A stretch of 64,000 nucleotides of DNA from Paenibacillus agilis (GTDB lineage: Bacteria; Bacillota; Bacilli; Paenibacillales; Paenibacillaceae). Shown in pieces: positions 56,101 through 63,191 of this stretch. Numbering within the stretch: the stretch's first letter is position 1; each line of letters begins with the position of its first letter. The translations under genes were made by a program, and so were the position numbers. The stretch covers positions 916,476-980,475 of the forward strand of contig NZ_VNJK01000001.1 in the NCBI RefSeq assembly GCF_007786455.1, in the 5' to 3' direction. Under the pieces are notes generated by a model that saw only the letters and a program-made list of their open reading frames with translations, did no database searches and was not told the origin of the DNA.

Positions 56101-56941
56101 TATGACGAAAAAGGGCAAGCCGATGGCGTTTATTGAGCTTGAGGATCGAATCGAGCGCGTAGAGGTCGTGTTGTTCCCTGAAGTATGGAGGCGTGCTCAG
56201 CCGCTTGTTTCGAAGGGGGCTTTAATCGCGGTACGTGCCAAAGTCCAGCAGCAGGACGAAGGTTTCAAGCTGCTGGCGCATGATGTTGCGCCGCTGGATT
56301 TGAACGCTGTCGCGCAGTTGGCGCGACGTGCGCGGCAGCAGCGCTCAGCAGCTGCCTCTGGCGGCCGCGATGCTGCGGGCCGCAGCGGCGGCACAGAGCG
56401 CGCCCGCGCACAGGCGCCAAGCGGCGCAAGTGCAGGCCAAGCCGCTCCGCCAGCAGCGGCTAACGCCGCCGGGGCTGCGCGAACTGCGCCGGCCGCTGGC
56501 TCGCCAGCTGGGCATGGCGCTTCCGCTCAAGCGGCGGGCGGGCGAGCAGCGCATGGCGAAGCTTTCGCCCGTGCCACAGGCGAGCACAGCGCCAATGGCG
56601 TCGCTGCTCGCGAAGGCGCGGAGCCTGCCCCGCGAGAGGCGGGCAGCTCGCATGCCGCAGGCACGGCCTCGCGCACAGACGCGCACGCCGCAGGCACGTC
56701 ACGCGCCAAGCAGAGCCAGCGTGTGTACATTAAGATCACGGCCGAATGCGAACGGCCAGAGCTCTTGAATGAGCTGAAGTCGCTCATTCAAGAGCACCAT
56801 GGCACGCTGCCGACCGTGCTCTTCTACGAGCGCGAGCAGCAGCTTCGCGCTCTTAGCGGAAGCTACACGCTGAAGCCTTCGCCGCAGCTGTTTAAGCGTA
56901 TCGAAAGCTTATTCGGAGAAGGTAGCGTACGCGTCAAGTAA
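53123..56941 (+). CDS. dnaE: DNA polymerase III alpha subunit DnaE with Ala/Gly-rich insert
   Basis: A 1272-residue replicative polymerase. The N-terminal PHP domain begins HLHVHSEYSLLDGA; the catalytic core carries GPGRGSSAGSLVAY and the acidic MPDIDIDFND; then the tandem HhH/finger region, and an OB fold (VGMIVSERSIMTKKGKPMAFIELED). In Firmicutes DnaE works with PolC and extends primers. The location next to ytrHI and accD is that of Bacillus dnaE. Residues about 1075-1197 are an unusual Ala/Gly/Arg/Ser-rich linker coded by DNA of about 78% G+C (56341-56520, counted by hand), between the OB fold and a conserved C-terminal domain (VYIKITAECERPELL to the end). The insert makes the protein longer than Bacillus DnaE (about 1115). 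Confidence 0.96.
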   Translation: MEQFVHLHVHSEYSLLDGAARIDALAKRAADYGMKALALTDHGVMYGTIAFYKACRKHGVKPIIGMEAYVTAGTMSDRGTRKEQPIYHLILLAKNNEGYRNLMRMCSIGHLEGFHYKPRIDKETMRRYSEGVIALSACLGGEVAQHVLHDRIDEAREVAMTYRDIFKDGFYLELQDHGLPEQKKVNIGLIALGEELGIPLVATNDVHYMEQSDAAVQDVLICIGTGKTVEEKARLRFSSDQMYMKSGADMMKLFPHVPQSITNTAAIAEQCNVEIELGVHVLPEFSPIPSGMTAASYLAELCQSGLNARYEHLPEWNDESFRLEAQERLSYELKTIEAMGFSDYFLIVWDFIRFAHEQGIMTGPGRGSSAGSLVAYTLRITNVDPLKYKLLFERFLNPERITMPDIDIDFNDERRDEVIAYVAEKYGRDHVAQIITFGTMAARAAVRDVGRVLDVPYHETDKTAKLIPSAVGMTLDKALSLSNELREWRDKETRIDDLISMALKVEGMPRHSSTHAAGVIIGPEPLTNYVPLQEGTESVPLTQFSMEHLEAIGLLKMDFLGLRTLSIIERTLNWIKAKTGESLDLNRVDDEDTKTYELLGRGETTGLFQLESAGVRRVLRDLKPSAFEDIVSVLALYRPGPMEFIPNFILSKHGKQPVQYPHPDLEPILQDTYGIIVYQEQIMHIASKMAGFSLGEADLLRRAVSKKKREVLDQEREHFVKGSLALGYTLEDANHVYDMIVRFADYGFPRAHAAAYGVLAFQTAYLKAHYPTEFMASMLTAQMGNHRKVAEYIEDCRRTQLEVLPPDINESEVTFTPVDGAIRFGLAAIKNVGTQAIESIIRERRNQPYEDLQDFCRRVDLRVCNRRVVESLIQAGAMDSLPGHRAQLLAVLDEMLESAVKWRKQREDLQIQMFDFVEVNNRQIDYPDIQPFTMSQQLELERELLGLYLSGHPLDEYVELLQGADADRIVDLHDTPDESECVVVGMIVSERSIMTKKGKPMAFIELEDRIERVEVVLFPEVWRRAQPLVSKGALIAVRAKVQQQDEGFKLLAHDVAPLDLNAVAQLARRARQQRSAAASGGRDAAGRSGGTERARAQAPSGASAGQAAPPAAANAAGAARTAPAAGSPAGHGASAQAAGGRAAHGEAFARATGEHSANGVAAREGAEPAPREAGSSHAAGTASRTDAHAAGTSRAKQSQRVYIKITAECERPELLNELKSLIQEHHGTLPTVLFYEREQQLRALSGSYTLKPSPQLFKRIESLFGEGSVRVK
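56345..56722 (+). other. GC-rich low-complexity insert within dnaE
   Basis: This stretch encodes an in-frame, proline/alanine/glycine/arginine-rich segment with imperfect repetition of GAS, AAG, HAAGT and similar units. Base composition changes sharply at both edges relative to the rest of dnaE. No stop or frameshift interrupts it. Long open frames on the other strand here are a by-product of the composition. Confidence 0.75.
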
Positions 56942-57015
56942 TAACGGCCTGAAACGCTACAAGTATTTACTGAAATGTAATTGTCTTACTTATCGTAGTC
57001 GATTGAATTTTGTAT

Positions 57016-57109
57016 AAGGCACTCACCATTTTTTACTATCCGGCATATATTGTCTTTACACCTTGTGTAGAGACAAGGCTGCGGGATCGTGAGACAGGGG
57101 GAGTGCCTT
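57016..57109 (+). promoter_or_regulatory. Long RNA hairpin covering the ribosome site of the PgpA-like gene
   Basis: An outer 9-bp perfect stem AAGGCACTC (57016-57024) / GAGTGCCTT (57101-57109) ends at the base before the TTG start codon and pairs with part of the GGGGGAG ribosome site. Inside are ATCC-GC/GC-GGAT (57038-57044 with 57080-57086, one mismatch) and a 12-bp stem with a 3-base loop (57050-57061 / 57065-57076). It could be the dnaE terminator (T4 follows the outer stem), a translation switch, or both. No known riboswitch class was recognised. Confidence 0.5.
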
Positions 57110-57604
57110 TTGAATTATACAATGGCGGTATCATGGTTGGAACAGCGTGGAGTGAAGCTTGAAGCGATAGCAGAAATCGTATACAAGCTGCAAAAGCCTT
57201 ACAATGCATTGCTAGAATTGGAGCAGTGCCTCGATAGTGTGAAGTCGGTATTGCAGAAACGTGAAGTACAATATACGCTGATGACAGGCATAGCCATGGA
57301 TATGATGGCAGAGCGCAAACAATGGCCGGAGCCGCTGCAATCCATGCTGGAAGCGGATGAGTCTCTGTATGGAGTAGATGAGACACTGGCACTCGGGATC
57401 ACGAGCATGTTTGGTATGATAGGTCTGACAAGCTTTGGATACTTGGACAAAAATAAGCTAGGGATACTCGGGCAGTTGAATAATGATCATAGCGGTATCC
57501 ATGTGTTTCTTGATGATTTGGTAGCTGGCCTCGCGGCGGCAGCATCTGCTCGGATTGCACATCAAGATCCGAACGCTATCAAGTATGATAAAGTAGATTC
57601 ATAA
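57110..57604 (+). CDS. Phosphatidylglycerophosphatase A-like protein (YutG-like)
   Basis: A 164-residue soluble protein of the PgpA/YutG family. Segments: LEAIAEIVYKLQKPYNALLELEQCLDSVKSVLQKREVQ in pieces, the acidic VDETLAL, LTSFGYLDKN and the C-terminal HVFLDDLVAGLAAAASARIAHQ. The Asp pair in FLDDLVAG matches the metal-binding end of the family. Firmicute members lack the membrane helices of E. coli PgpA and their substrate is not settled. A TTG start at 57110 fits the GGGGGAG site; the GTG at 57089 lies upstream of that site. It stands between dnaE and accD. Confidence 0.8.
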   Translation: MNYTMAVSWLEQRGVKLEAIAEIVYKLQKPYNALLELEQCLDSVKSVLQKREVQYTLMTGIAMDMMAERKQWPEPLQSMLEADESLYGVDETLALGITSMFGMIGLTSFGYLDKNKLGILGQLNNDHSGIHVFLDDLVAGLAAAASARIAHQDPNAIKYDKVDS

Positions 57605-57726
57605 TTTATTCTGATCGTGTGACAGTCATCATTGACATTTGCTTATACCGCACCGTTTTGCGAAAATCTACGAGCCTAATAACTGGAATATTGTGTAGAT
57701 TCTATAGCATCGAGGGCTCGATTTTG

Positions 57727-57755
57727 TTGCTATGAAAAAGGCACTATGTTATCAT
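57727..57755 (+). promoter_or_regulatory. Sigma-A promoter of the 62-residue ORF and accDA
   Basis: TTGCTA (57727-57732), 17 bases, TATCAT (57750-57755), 48 bases before the start codon of the small ORF. Confidence 0.6.
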
Positions 57756-57781
57756 AGGTGCATTAATGACCATGCAACAAA

Positions 57782-57799
57782 CGTGAGGAGGTACTCACG
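57782..57799 (+). promoter_or_regulatory. Small hairpin presenting the ribosome binding site
   Basis: CGTGAG (57782-57787) pairs perfectly with CTCACG (57794-57799); the 6-base loop GAGGTA plus the last stem G holds the GGAGG site of the next gene, whose ATG is at 57803. Such a loop position could expose or tune the site. Confidence 0.5.
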
Positions 57800-57802
57800 C
57801 GA

Positions 57803-57991
57803 ATGTGGACAGTTATCTACATCGCTCCGACAGCTAAAATTGCTGAAAGAATTAACAACAGATTGACGGAGGAAGGATTTCTTGTACAAGTCCGCCCTGT
57901 CCATATGTCTAAACAACAATTCGAAGTGCTCGTACCTTCCGGTGAAGTGGAAGAAGTGCAAGAAGTGCTCAACTCTATTTTGCACGCATAA
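57803..57991 (+). CDS. Small conserved protein upstream of accD (62 aa)
   Basis: A 62-residue protein with a beta-alpha-beta-like pattern: WTVIYIAPTAKIAERINNRLTEEGF then VQVRPV and FEVLVPSGEVEEVQEVLNSIL. This resembles small DUF2007-like or signal-transducing ferredoxin-fold modules, and similar small ORFs sit before accD in related genomes, as far as I recall; I do not know a function. AGGAGGT lies 10 bases before the ATG. A terminator-like hairpin follows. Confidence 0.75.
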   Translation: MWTVIYIAPTAKIAERINNRLTEEGFLVQVRPVHMSKQQFEVLVPSGEVEEVQEVLNSILHA

Positions 57992-57993
57992 TA

Positions 57994-58037
57994 CGGCTGC
58001 TTGACGAACGTCATTGTTGTTGAGACAGCCGCTTTTT
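57994..58037 (+). terminator. Terminator between the small ORF and accD
   Basis: CGGCTG (57994-57999) pairs with CAGCCG (58026-58031), followed by CTTTTTG. The loop contains a further TTGACGAACGTCA stem. May attenuate rather than fully stop transcription into accD. Confidence 0.6.
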
Positions 58038-58128
58038 GTTGCCTACAATCGGGCGCATTCGTTCGGTGGACAAGCCCCAGTGGATGTTGTTTACATGCAG
58101 CGTAAATCAGCCTAAAGAGGTGTCATGA

Positions 58129-59013
58129 GTGTTCAAAGACTTATTCCACAAAAAGAAGAAATACGCGACGATTCCATCCATACGTGATGATAGTGATCGT
58201 CCTAAGCGTGAAATACCTGAGGGATTGATGACAAAGTGTGCCAAGTGCGGCACGATTCAATATCATAAGGAATTGGAAAAGAACTTGAAAGTTTGCTCGG
58301 AATGCGGACATCATGCCCGTCTCAGTGCATGGGAACGCATACAGATGACTTTAGATGATGGTCGTTTGTTTGAATATGAAGCTAATATGGTGTCTGAAGA
58401 TCCGCTTGAATTCCCGGGATACGCGAAGAAGCTGGAGCAGCAGCATGCAAAGTCTGGCTTAAATGAAGCTGTTATTTCCGGTGAGGGTACGATTGGCGGA
58501 TATCCCGTTGTCGTTGCTGTCATGAGTTTTGACTTCTTCAGCGGAAGTATGGGATCTGTTGTTGGAGAGAAAATAACTCGTGCGATCGAGATGGCGATGC
58601 AAAAGAAGTATCCGCTTATTATTTTCTCTACGTCAGGTGGAGCTCGTATGCAGGAAAGTATATTGAGCTTGATGCAAATGGCGAAGACAAGTGCTGCATT
58701 AGCGAAGTTTCATGAAAGTGGAGGCCTCTACATATCCGTATTTACGGATCCGACAATGGGAGGCGTATCTGCGAGTTTTGCTATGTTGGGCGATATTAAT
58801 TTGGCCGAGCCAGGGGCTCTTGTTGGTTTTGCAGGCCGAATTGTTATTGAACAAACCATTCGTCAGAAGCTGCCGGACAACTTCCAAACCGCTGAATTCA
58901 ACTTGAAGCACGGTCAGGTTGATATGGTCGTTCCACGCAAAGATATGCGTCAAACGTTAACGAAGTTGATTGACCTTCATACCGCGAAAGGAGAGATGGC
59001 GAATGGCGAGTGA
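58129..59013 (+). CDS. accD: Acetyl-CoA carboxylase carboxyltransferase subunit beta
   Basis: A 294-residue subunit that, with AccA, transfers CO2 from biotin to acetyl-CoA to make malonyl-CoA for fatty acids. A four-Cys zinc ribbon lies near the N-terminus (CAKCGTI, then CSECGHH). The carboxyltransferase domain has [22 protein letters not shown] and [30 protein letters not shown] (in pieces). Starts at a GTG with AGAGGTG upstream. Overlaps accA by 11 bases. Confidence 0.97.
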   Translation: MFKDLFHKKKKYATIPSIRDDSDRPKREIPEGLMTKCAKCGTIQYHKELEKNLKVCSECGHHARLSAWERIQMTLDDGRLFEYEANMVSEDPLEFPGYAKKLEQQHAKSGLNEAVISGEGTIGGYPVVVAVMSFDFFSGSMGSVVGEKITRAIEMAMQKKYPLIIFSTSGGARMQESILSLMQMAKTSAALAKFHESGGLYISVFTDPTMGGVSASFAMLGDINLAEPGALVGFAGRIVIEQTIRQKLPDNFQTAEFNLKHGQVDMVVPRKDMRQTLTKLIDLHTAKGEMANGE

Positions 59014-59968
59014 GCTTCCATTTGAACAACCGCTAGCAGAATTGAAGCAGAAGATTGCAGAATTGAAGCGCTTTGGAGAAGAGAAGAACATAGACTTCAG
59101 CGAAGAGATTACGCGACTGGAAGAGCGTCATTCAAAGCTGGCTGAGGAGATCTACTCGAGCATTTCACCGTCTCAGAAGATGCATCTGGCTAGACATCAC
59201 CAGCGTCCAACGACGCTGGATTTTGTTAATCATATTTTTACTGACTTTATTGAGCTGCATGGTGATCGACTATTCGGAGATGATCTAGCTATCGTCGGAG
59301 GCATTGCCAAGCTGAATGGCATGCCAGTAACCGTTGTAGGCCACCAACGAGGCAAAGATACAAAAGAGAATATAGCACGGTTTTTTGGAAGTCCTCATCC
59401 TGAAGGATTCCGGAAGGCGCTGCGCTTTATGCAGCAGGCCGATAAATTTAAGCGTCCAATTATTACTTTTATTGATACAAAAGGCGCATACCCTGGCAAT
59501 ACAGCAGAGGAGCGAGGACAATCTGAAGCGATTGCCCGCAACTTGCGTGATATGATGCTGATGGGCGTGCCGATCATTTGCGTTGTTATTGGTGAAGGCG
59601 GTAGTGGTGGAGCGTTAGCCCTTGGTGTAGGCAATCGAGTGTTAATGCTTGAGAATGCCATCTATTCGGTAATTTCTCCGAACGGAGCGGCATCTATTTT
59701 GTGGAAAGATGCGTCGAAGGCGGATCAGGCTGCAGAAGCAATGAAGATTACAGCCGCTGATTTGCTTGAGATGGGCATTATTGAGGAAGTAATCCCGGAG
59801 CCGCAAGGTGGCGCGCACAAAGATATTCCTACGGCTGCGGCTTCTGTTAAGCATGCATTAGTAAGACAATTAACAGAATTGCTGGCAATGACACCAGATG
59901 AGCTTCGTGAAAATCGATATGAAAAGTTCCGTTCTATCGGTCGATTCACCTATTTAGATCAAGCTTAA
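59003..59968 (+). CDS. accA: Acetyl-CoA carboxylase carboxyltransferase subunit alpha
   Basis: A 321-residue partner of AccD. Segments: [22 protein letters not shown] in pieces, [41 protein letters not shown] and [40 protein letters not shown] (in pieces). I use the ATG at 59003, spaced 10 bases from GGAG and giving the usual N-terminus ([11 protein letters not shown]). Translationally coupled to accD by overlap. Confidence 0.97.
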   Translation: MASELPFEQPLAELKQKIAELKRFGEEKNIDFSEEITRLEERHSKLAEEIYSSISPSQKMHLARHHQRPTTLDFVNHIFTDFIELHGDRLFGDDLAIVGGIAKLNGMPVTVVGHQRGKDTKENIARFFGSPHPEGFRKALRFMQQADKFKRPIITFIDTKGAYPGNTAEERGQSEAIARNLRDMMLMGVPIICVVIGEGGSGGALALGVGNRVLMLENAIYSVISPNGAASILWKDASKADQAAEAMKITAADLLEMGIIEEVIPEPQGGAHKDIPTAAASVKHALVRQLTELLAMTPDELRENRYEKFRSIGRFTYLDQA

Positions 59969-60075
59969 CTAACAATTTACAGTCATAACGACTTATTCAT
60001 TTGGTAAAACTTAAAAATATGACAATCTTCATGTACAAATTGAAGAAGGTATAGTAAATTAAATAGTTGTGAACT

Positions 60076-60084
60076 TGTTATAAT
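60076..60084 (+). promoter_or_regulatory. Extended -10 promoter of pyk
   Basis: TGTTATAAT is a consensus extended -10 (TGnTATAAT) without a clear -35 box; it lies 51 bases before the pyk start codon. Confidence 0.5.
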
Positions 60085-60135
60085 AAATATATCAAGTGGA
60101 TAGTAGAGAGCCGAACATATTGGAGGAAACTCATA

Positions 60136-61566
60136 ATGCGCAAAACTAAAATTGTATGTACGATTGGTCCTTCCAGCGAATCATTGGACAAACTGAAACA
60201 ACTTATTATGGCTGGTATGAATGTAGCACGATTGAACTTCTCCCATGGAGACTTTGAGGAGCATGGCAATCGTATCATCAATATTCGTAAAGCAGCTCAA
60301 GAGTTGAACAAAACAGTTGCCATCTTGCTTGACACAAAAGGTCCTGAAATTCGTACGGGTAAATTGGCTGTAGAACCAATTGAGCTTGTAGAAGATCAGT
60401 ACATCACTTTGACAACAGAAGAGATTGAAGGAGATGCTAACCGCCTATCGGTTACATACGCTGATCTTCCGCGTGATGTTGAAGTAGGTTCTACAATTTT
60501 GATCGATGACGGTTTGATCGGATTGACTGTTGTTGAAGTTCAAGGCACAGAAATCAAATGTAAGATCGTTAACGGTGGTACAATTAAGAGCAAAAAAGGC
60601 GTTAACGTTCCAGGCGTAAGCATTTCTCTTCCAGGTATTACAGAGAAAGACGCTAACGATATCCGTTTCGGTATCGAGCAAAACGTTGACTTTATCGCTG
60701 CTTCCTTCGTGCGTAAAGCTAGCGACGTTATGGAAATTCGCAACTTGCTTAAAGAGCACAATGCGAATCATATCCAAATCATTTCCAAGATCGAGAACCA
60801 AGAAGGTGTCGACAACTTGGATGAAATTCTTGAATTGTCCGACGGCTTGATGGTTGCTCGTGGTGACCTCGGCGTTGAAATCCCTGCTGAAGAAGTTCCT
60901 CTTGTGCAAAAGCGCATGATCGAGAAATGTAACTTGGCAGGTAAACCAGTAATTACAGCAACACAAATGTTGGATTCCATGCAGCGCAACCCACGTCCTA
61001 CACGTGCGGAAGCTTCTGACGTAGCTAACGCTATCTTCGATGGAACAGACGCAATCATGTTGTCTGGTGAAACAGCTGCTGGTAAATACCCAGTTGAATC
61101 TGTACTCACGATGTCTCGTATCGCTGAGAAAGCAGAATCTGCGCTTGAGTACCGTGAAATCTTCGTTCGTCAAAGTTCGAAGCAGCAATCTACTATTACA
61201 GATGCAATCGGTCAAGCAGTAGCTAACTCTGCATTGGACCTTGATGCGAAAGCAATCATTACATCCACACAAACAGGCTATACAGCTCGTATGGTATCCA
61301 AATACCGTCCGAAAGCACCAATCGTTGCTGTAGCTGCCTCTGAGCAAGTAATGCGCGGCATGGCGTTGGTATGGGGCGTTGTACCTGTTAAAGGTGAGCC
61401 AGCAAAAACAACAGACGAAATGTTCGATACAGCTGTTAAAGGCGGTCTTGAAACGGGTCTAGTTGCTCATGGTGATCTTGTTGTCATCACAGCTGGTGTA
61501 CCAGTTGGCTGCGCAGGTTCTACGAACCTGATGAAAGTTACGCAAATTGGACAAGCTTGCAACTAA
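60136..61566 (+). CDS. pyk: Pyruvate kinase (short form)
   Basis: A 476-residue glycolytic enzyme making pyruvate and ATP from phosphoenolpyruvate. Segments: [32 protein letters not shown]-type [29 protein letters not shown] and [27 protein letters not shown] (in pieces). It ends after the allosteric C domain and lacks the extra PEP-utiliser-like domain that makes Bacillus subtilis Pyk 585 residues long. In Bacillus subtilis pfkA lies between accA and pyk; here pyk follows accA directly after 167 bases. Own promoter and terminator, GGAGG site before the ATG. Confidence 0.97.
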   Translation: MRKTKIVCTIGPSSESLDKLKQLIMAGMNVARLNFSHGDFEEHGNRIINIRKAAQELNKTVAILLDTKGPEIRTGKLAVEPIELVEDQYITLTTEEIEGDANRLSVTYADLPRDVEVGSTILIDDGLIGLTVVEVQGTEIKCKIVNGGTIKSKKGVNVPGVSISLPGITEKDANDIRFGIEQNVDFIAASFVRKASDVMEIRNLLKEHNANHIQIISKIENQEGVDNLDEILELSDGLMVARGDLGVEIPAEEVPLVQKRMIEKCNLAGKPVITATQMLDSMQRNPRPTRAEASDVANAIFDGTDAIMLSGETAAGKYPVESVLTMSRIAEKAESALEYREIFVRQSSKQQSTITDAIGQAVANSALDLDAKAIITSTQTGYTARMVSKYRPKAPIVAVAASEQVMRGMALVWGVVPVKGEPAKTTDEMFDTAVKGGLETGLVAHGDLVVITAGVPVGCAGSTNLMKVTQIGQACN

Positions 61567-61590
61567 TTCATAAATAGCAATATCTACAGA

Positions 61591-61619
61591 AGCAATGGTG
61601 TCGCAGCCATTGCTTTTGT
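61591..61619 (+). terminator. Terminator of pyk
   Basis: AGCAATGG (61591-61598) pairs with CCATTGCT (61607-61614), followed by TTTGTTG. Short loop of 8 bases. Confidence 0.75.
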
Positions 61620-61652
61620 TGTATCGTTAACTTTCCATTAGGGGGAGTAAGA

Positions 61653-62177
61653 GTGAAGAATGAAGAGCAGCAATCGACGCATCTCGAAACCGATCATATT
61701 GCAAAAAATCCTTGGTTCGGAGTGGCTATGCGGGTTCGTTACCAGGAGACAGACGCCATGGCCGTTGTTTTCCATGGAAATGTTGCAACTTGGTTTGAAG
61801 TTGGACGTACTGAATGGATAAGAGCACTTGGTGTTAACTACAAACAGCTCGAAGAGGAAGGACTTTTGTTTCCTGTCACTGATCTTCGAATCAGCTATAA
61901 GCGCCCCGCTCATTATGATGATTGGGTGGCTGTGTTTACAAGGCTTGATCAGTTGGGCACGATTCGTATGTCATTCCAATCCCTTGTCTGTCGGTTGACT
62001 GAGGAGCAAGTGATTCAGGTACAGACAACAGGATGGCTGTCAGAGCCGATTGGAGAGCTTCTCTACGAAGGTGGAACCGAGCATGCTTGGATCGGGCGTG
62101 ACTGGCGTCCGAAGCGCGTGAGTCGTGAGCAGCCTGAATTATGGTCGATGCTGCAACCATTTGCACAAAAGCAATAG
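61653..62177 (+). CDS. Acyl-CoA thioesterase, hotdog fold (YbgC-like)
   Basis: A 174-residue 4HBT-family thioesterase. The catalytic Asp is in RYQETDAMAVVFHGNVATWFE, then the helix VGRTEWIRALG, and the beta segments ISYKRPAHYDDWVAV. It has an ~20-residue N-terminal extension and a ~25-residue C-terminal tail beyond the core. Starts at a GTG after GGGGGAG. Substrate is unknown; short-chain acyl-CoAs are typical of the group. The next gene, fxsA, begins 33 bases after its stop. Confidence 0.88.
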   Translation: MKNEEQQSTHLETDHIAKNPWFGVAMRVRYQETDAMAVVFHGNVATWFEVGRTEWIRALGVNYKQLEEEGLLFPVTDLRISYKRPAHYDDWVAVFTRLDQLGTIRMSFQSLVCRLTEEQVIQVQTTGWLSEPIGELLYEGGTEHAWIGRDWRPKRVSREQPELWSMLQPFAQKQ

Positions 62178-62210
62178 AAGGTTGAAATGGTAAATAGGGA
62201 GTGAATGTAT

Positions 62211-62594
62211 ATGTGGTTCCTGTTATTACTTGCACTTATTCCAGCAATGGAAATATGGGGATTTATTTTTGTGAGCGGCCAAATTGGAGGCTGGAATACG
62301 TTCCTGCTTGTTATTGTGACGGCTATTATAGGCGTTCTTATTACTCGTCATGAAGCGGCACAAGTATGGGGCGACGTACAGCAGCAGATGCAGTCTGGAC
62401 AAATTCCAGGCCGTAAGCTAGTCGAAGGACTTTGCGTCATGCTGGGTGGTATTTTACTGCTAACTCCTGGCTTTGTAACCGATATTATCGGGTTTACGAT
62501 GGTCTTTCCGTTAACTCGTCCTATTTACAGACACTATATGTTGAAATGGATTGAGAAAAAGATGCAGAATGGTAATTTTCATATTTTGCGATAA
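62211..62594 (+). CDS. fxsA: FxsA family membrane protein
   Basis: A 127-residue membrane protein. FxsA (E. coli) reduces exclusion of phage T7 by F plasmid; the normal role is unknown. Segments: ALIPAMEIWGFIFVSGQIGGWNTFLLVIVTAIIGVLI in pieces and GRKLVEGLCVMLGGILLLTPGFVTDIIGFTMVFPLTRPIYR in pieces, which are strongly family-like. Three or four hydrophobic segments. The ATG at 62211 is better spaced from GGGAGTG than the ATG at 62205. Its position after pyk matches Bacillus ytzA. Confidence 0.92.
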   Translation: MWFLLLLALIPAMEIWGFIFVSGQIGGWNTFLLVIVTAIIGVLITRHEAAQVWGDVQQQMQSGQIPGRKLVEGLCVMLGGILLLTPGFVTDIIGFTMVFPLTRPIYRHYMLKWIEKKMQNGNFHILR

Positions 62595-62869
62595 CATTTA
62601 GTGATGAACTGGTGATGCACTATGCATGCAGTATGAAGTGTTAAGTAGTGATGAAGTAGTGGTGTGCTGGTGAAGTATCGATGACACTCGTGCTAACGGT
62701 TGCCATTGAGGCTATTTGCCTCATATTTAATCATTATAAAATGTAAAGGGTGCCAGTGAGCTTATTTATCATATTGAGCCATGAAATGGACTGAAATTGC
62801 TTAAATTAGCTCGACTACAACCGTTACATGTCAGATATGGATGATTTCCCTAAAATAACGGTGATGGCG
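62595..62869. other. Intergenic region with imperfect repeats downstream of fxsA
   Basis: No gene is recognised. A 9-bp inverted repeat TAACGGTTG (62694-62702) / CAACCGTTA (62818-62826) encloses two imperfect ~28-base direct copies (62701-62728 and 62751-62778, both starting TGCCA.TGAG). It borders the tandem repeat array that follows and may be part of the same degenerate element. Confidence 0.45.
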
Positions 62870-63000
62870 CTCGTTAGAGAGCACTCATACTTCAAACTCT
62901 AGGCTCGAACCCTAGAGCTCGCTAGAACAGAATCAATCTCTAGGATCGAACTCTAGATCTCATTAGAGCACACTCAAACTCTGAGACTCAAACGCTAGAG
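62870..63000. repeat. Three degenerate tandem repeats, each with a hairpin
   Basis: Units at 62870-62917 (48 bases), 62918-62958 (41) and 62959-63000 (42). Each has a left part CTCRYTAGA...CA and a right part CTCTAGGNTCGAACYCTAGA. The first right part forms a perfect 7-bp stem CTCTAGG/CCTAGAG with a 7-base loop; the second keeps a 5-bp stem; the third is decayed. Not a CRISPR array: there are no unique spacers. Confidence 0.7.
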
Positions 63001-63045
63001 TGAGTTGAAGCGGTATCTTAGTTAGTTGAAAAATAAAATAATACG

Positions 63046-63103
63046 AAAAGAGCAAGGGAATGACGAGCTGCTGGATGCTTCGTTGTTTTCTTGCTCTTTT
63101 TTT
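63046..63103. terminator. Bidirectional terminator before the ytvI gene
   Basis: AAAAGAGCAAG (63046-63056) pairs perfectly with CTTGCTCTTTT (63090-63100), an 11-bp stem with a 33-base loop and T/A runs at both ends. It serves ytvI on the minus strand and anything entering from the left. Confidence 0.65.
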
Positions 63104-63191
63104 AGAGCGCAATATGTGAATTTGATCAACGACCCGTGGCTAGTTACTTCTAAATGTTATGGGACGAGTGTTCGACATCGATATAATCGCT

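Noticed and set aside
56328-56787. Alternative long ORFs on both strands in the GC-rich part of dnaE (up to 146 codons)
   Set aside because: They arise from the high G+C composition; the dnaE frame continues without a break into the conserved C-terminal domain, and no ribosome sites precede the alternatives.
60445-61347. 300-codon minus-strand ORF opposite pyk
   Set aside because: Shadow ORF produced by codon bias in a highly expressed gene; no start signal or recognisable protein.
62897-62917. tRNA T-arm-like sequence (GGCTCGAACCC) in the repeat region
   Set aside because: There is no acceptor stem, D-arm or anticodon arm around it, and the motif recurs in decayed form in the neighbouring repeat units.
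62870-63000. CRISPR array
   Set aside because: Only three units, no separate unique spacers of constant length, and no cas genes in the window.
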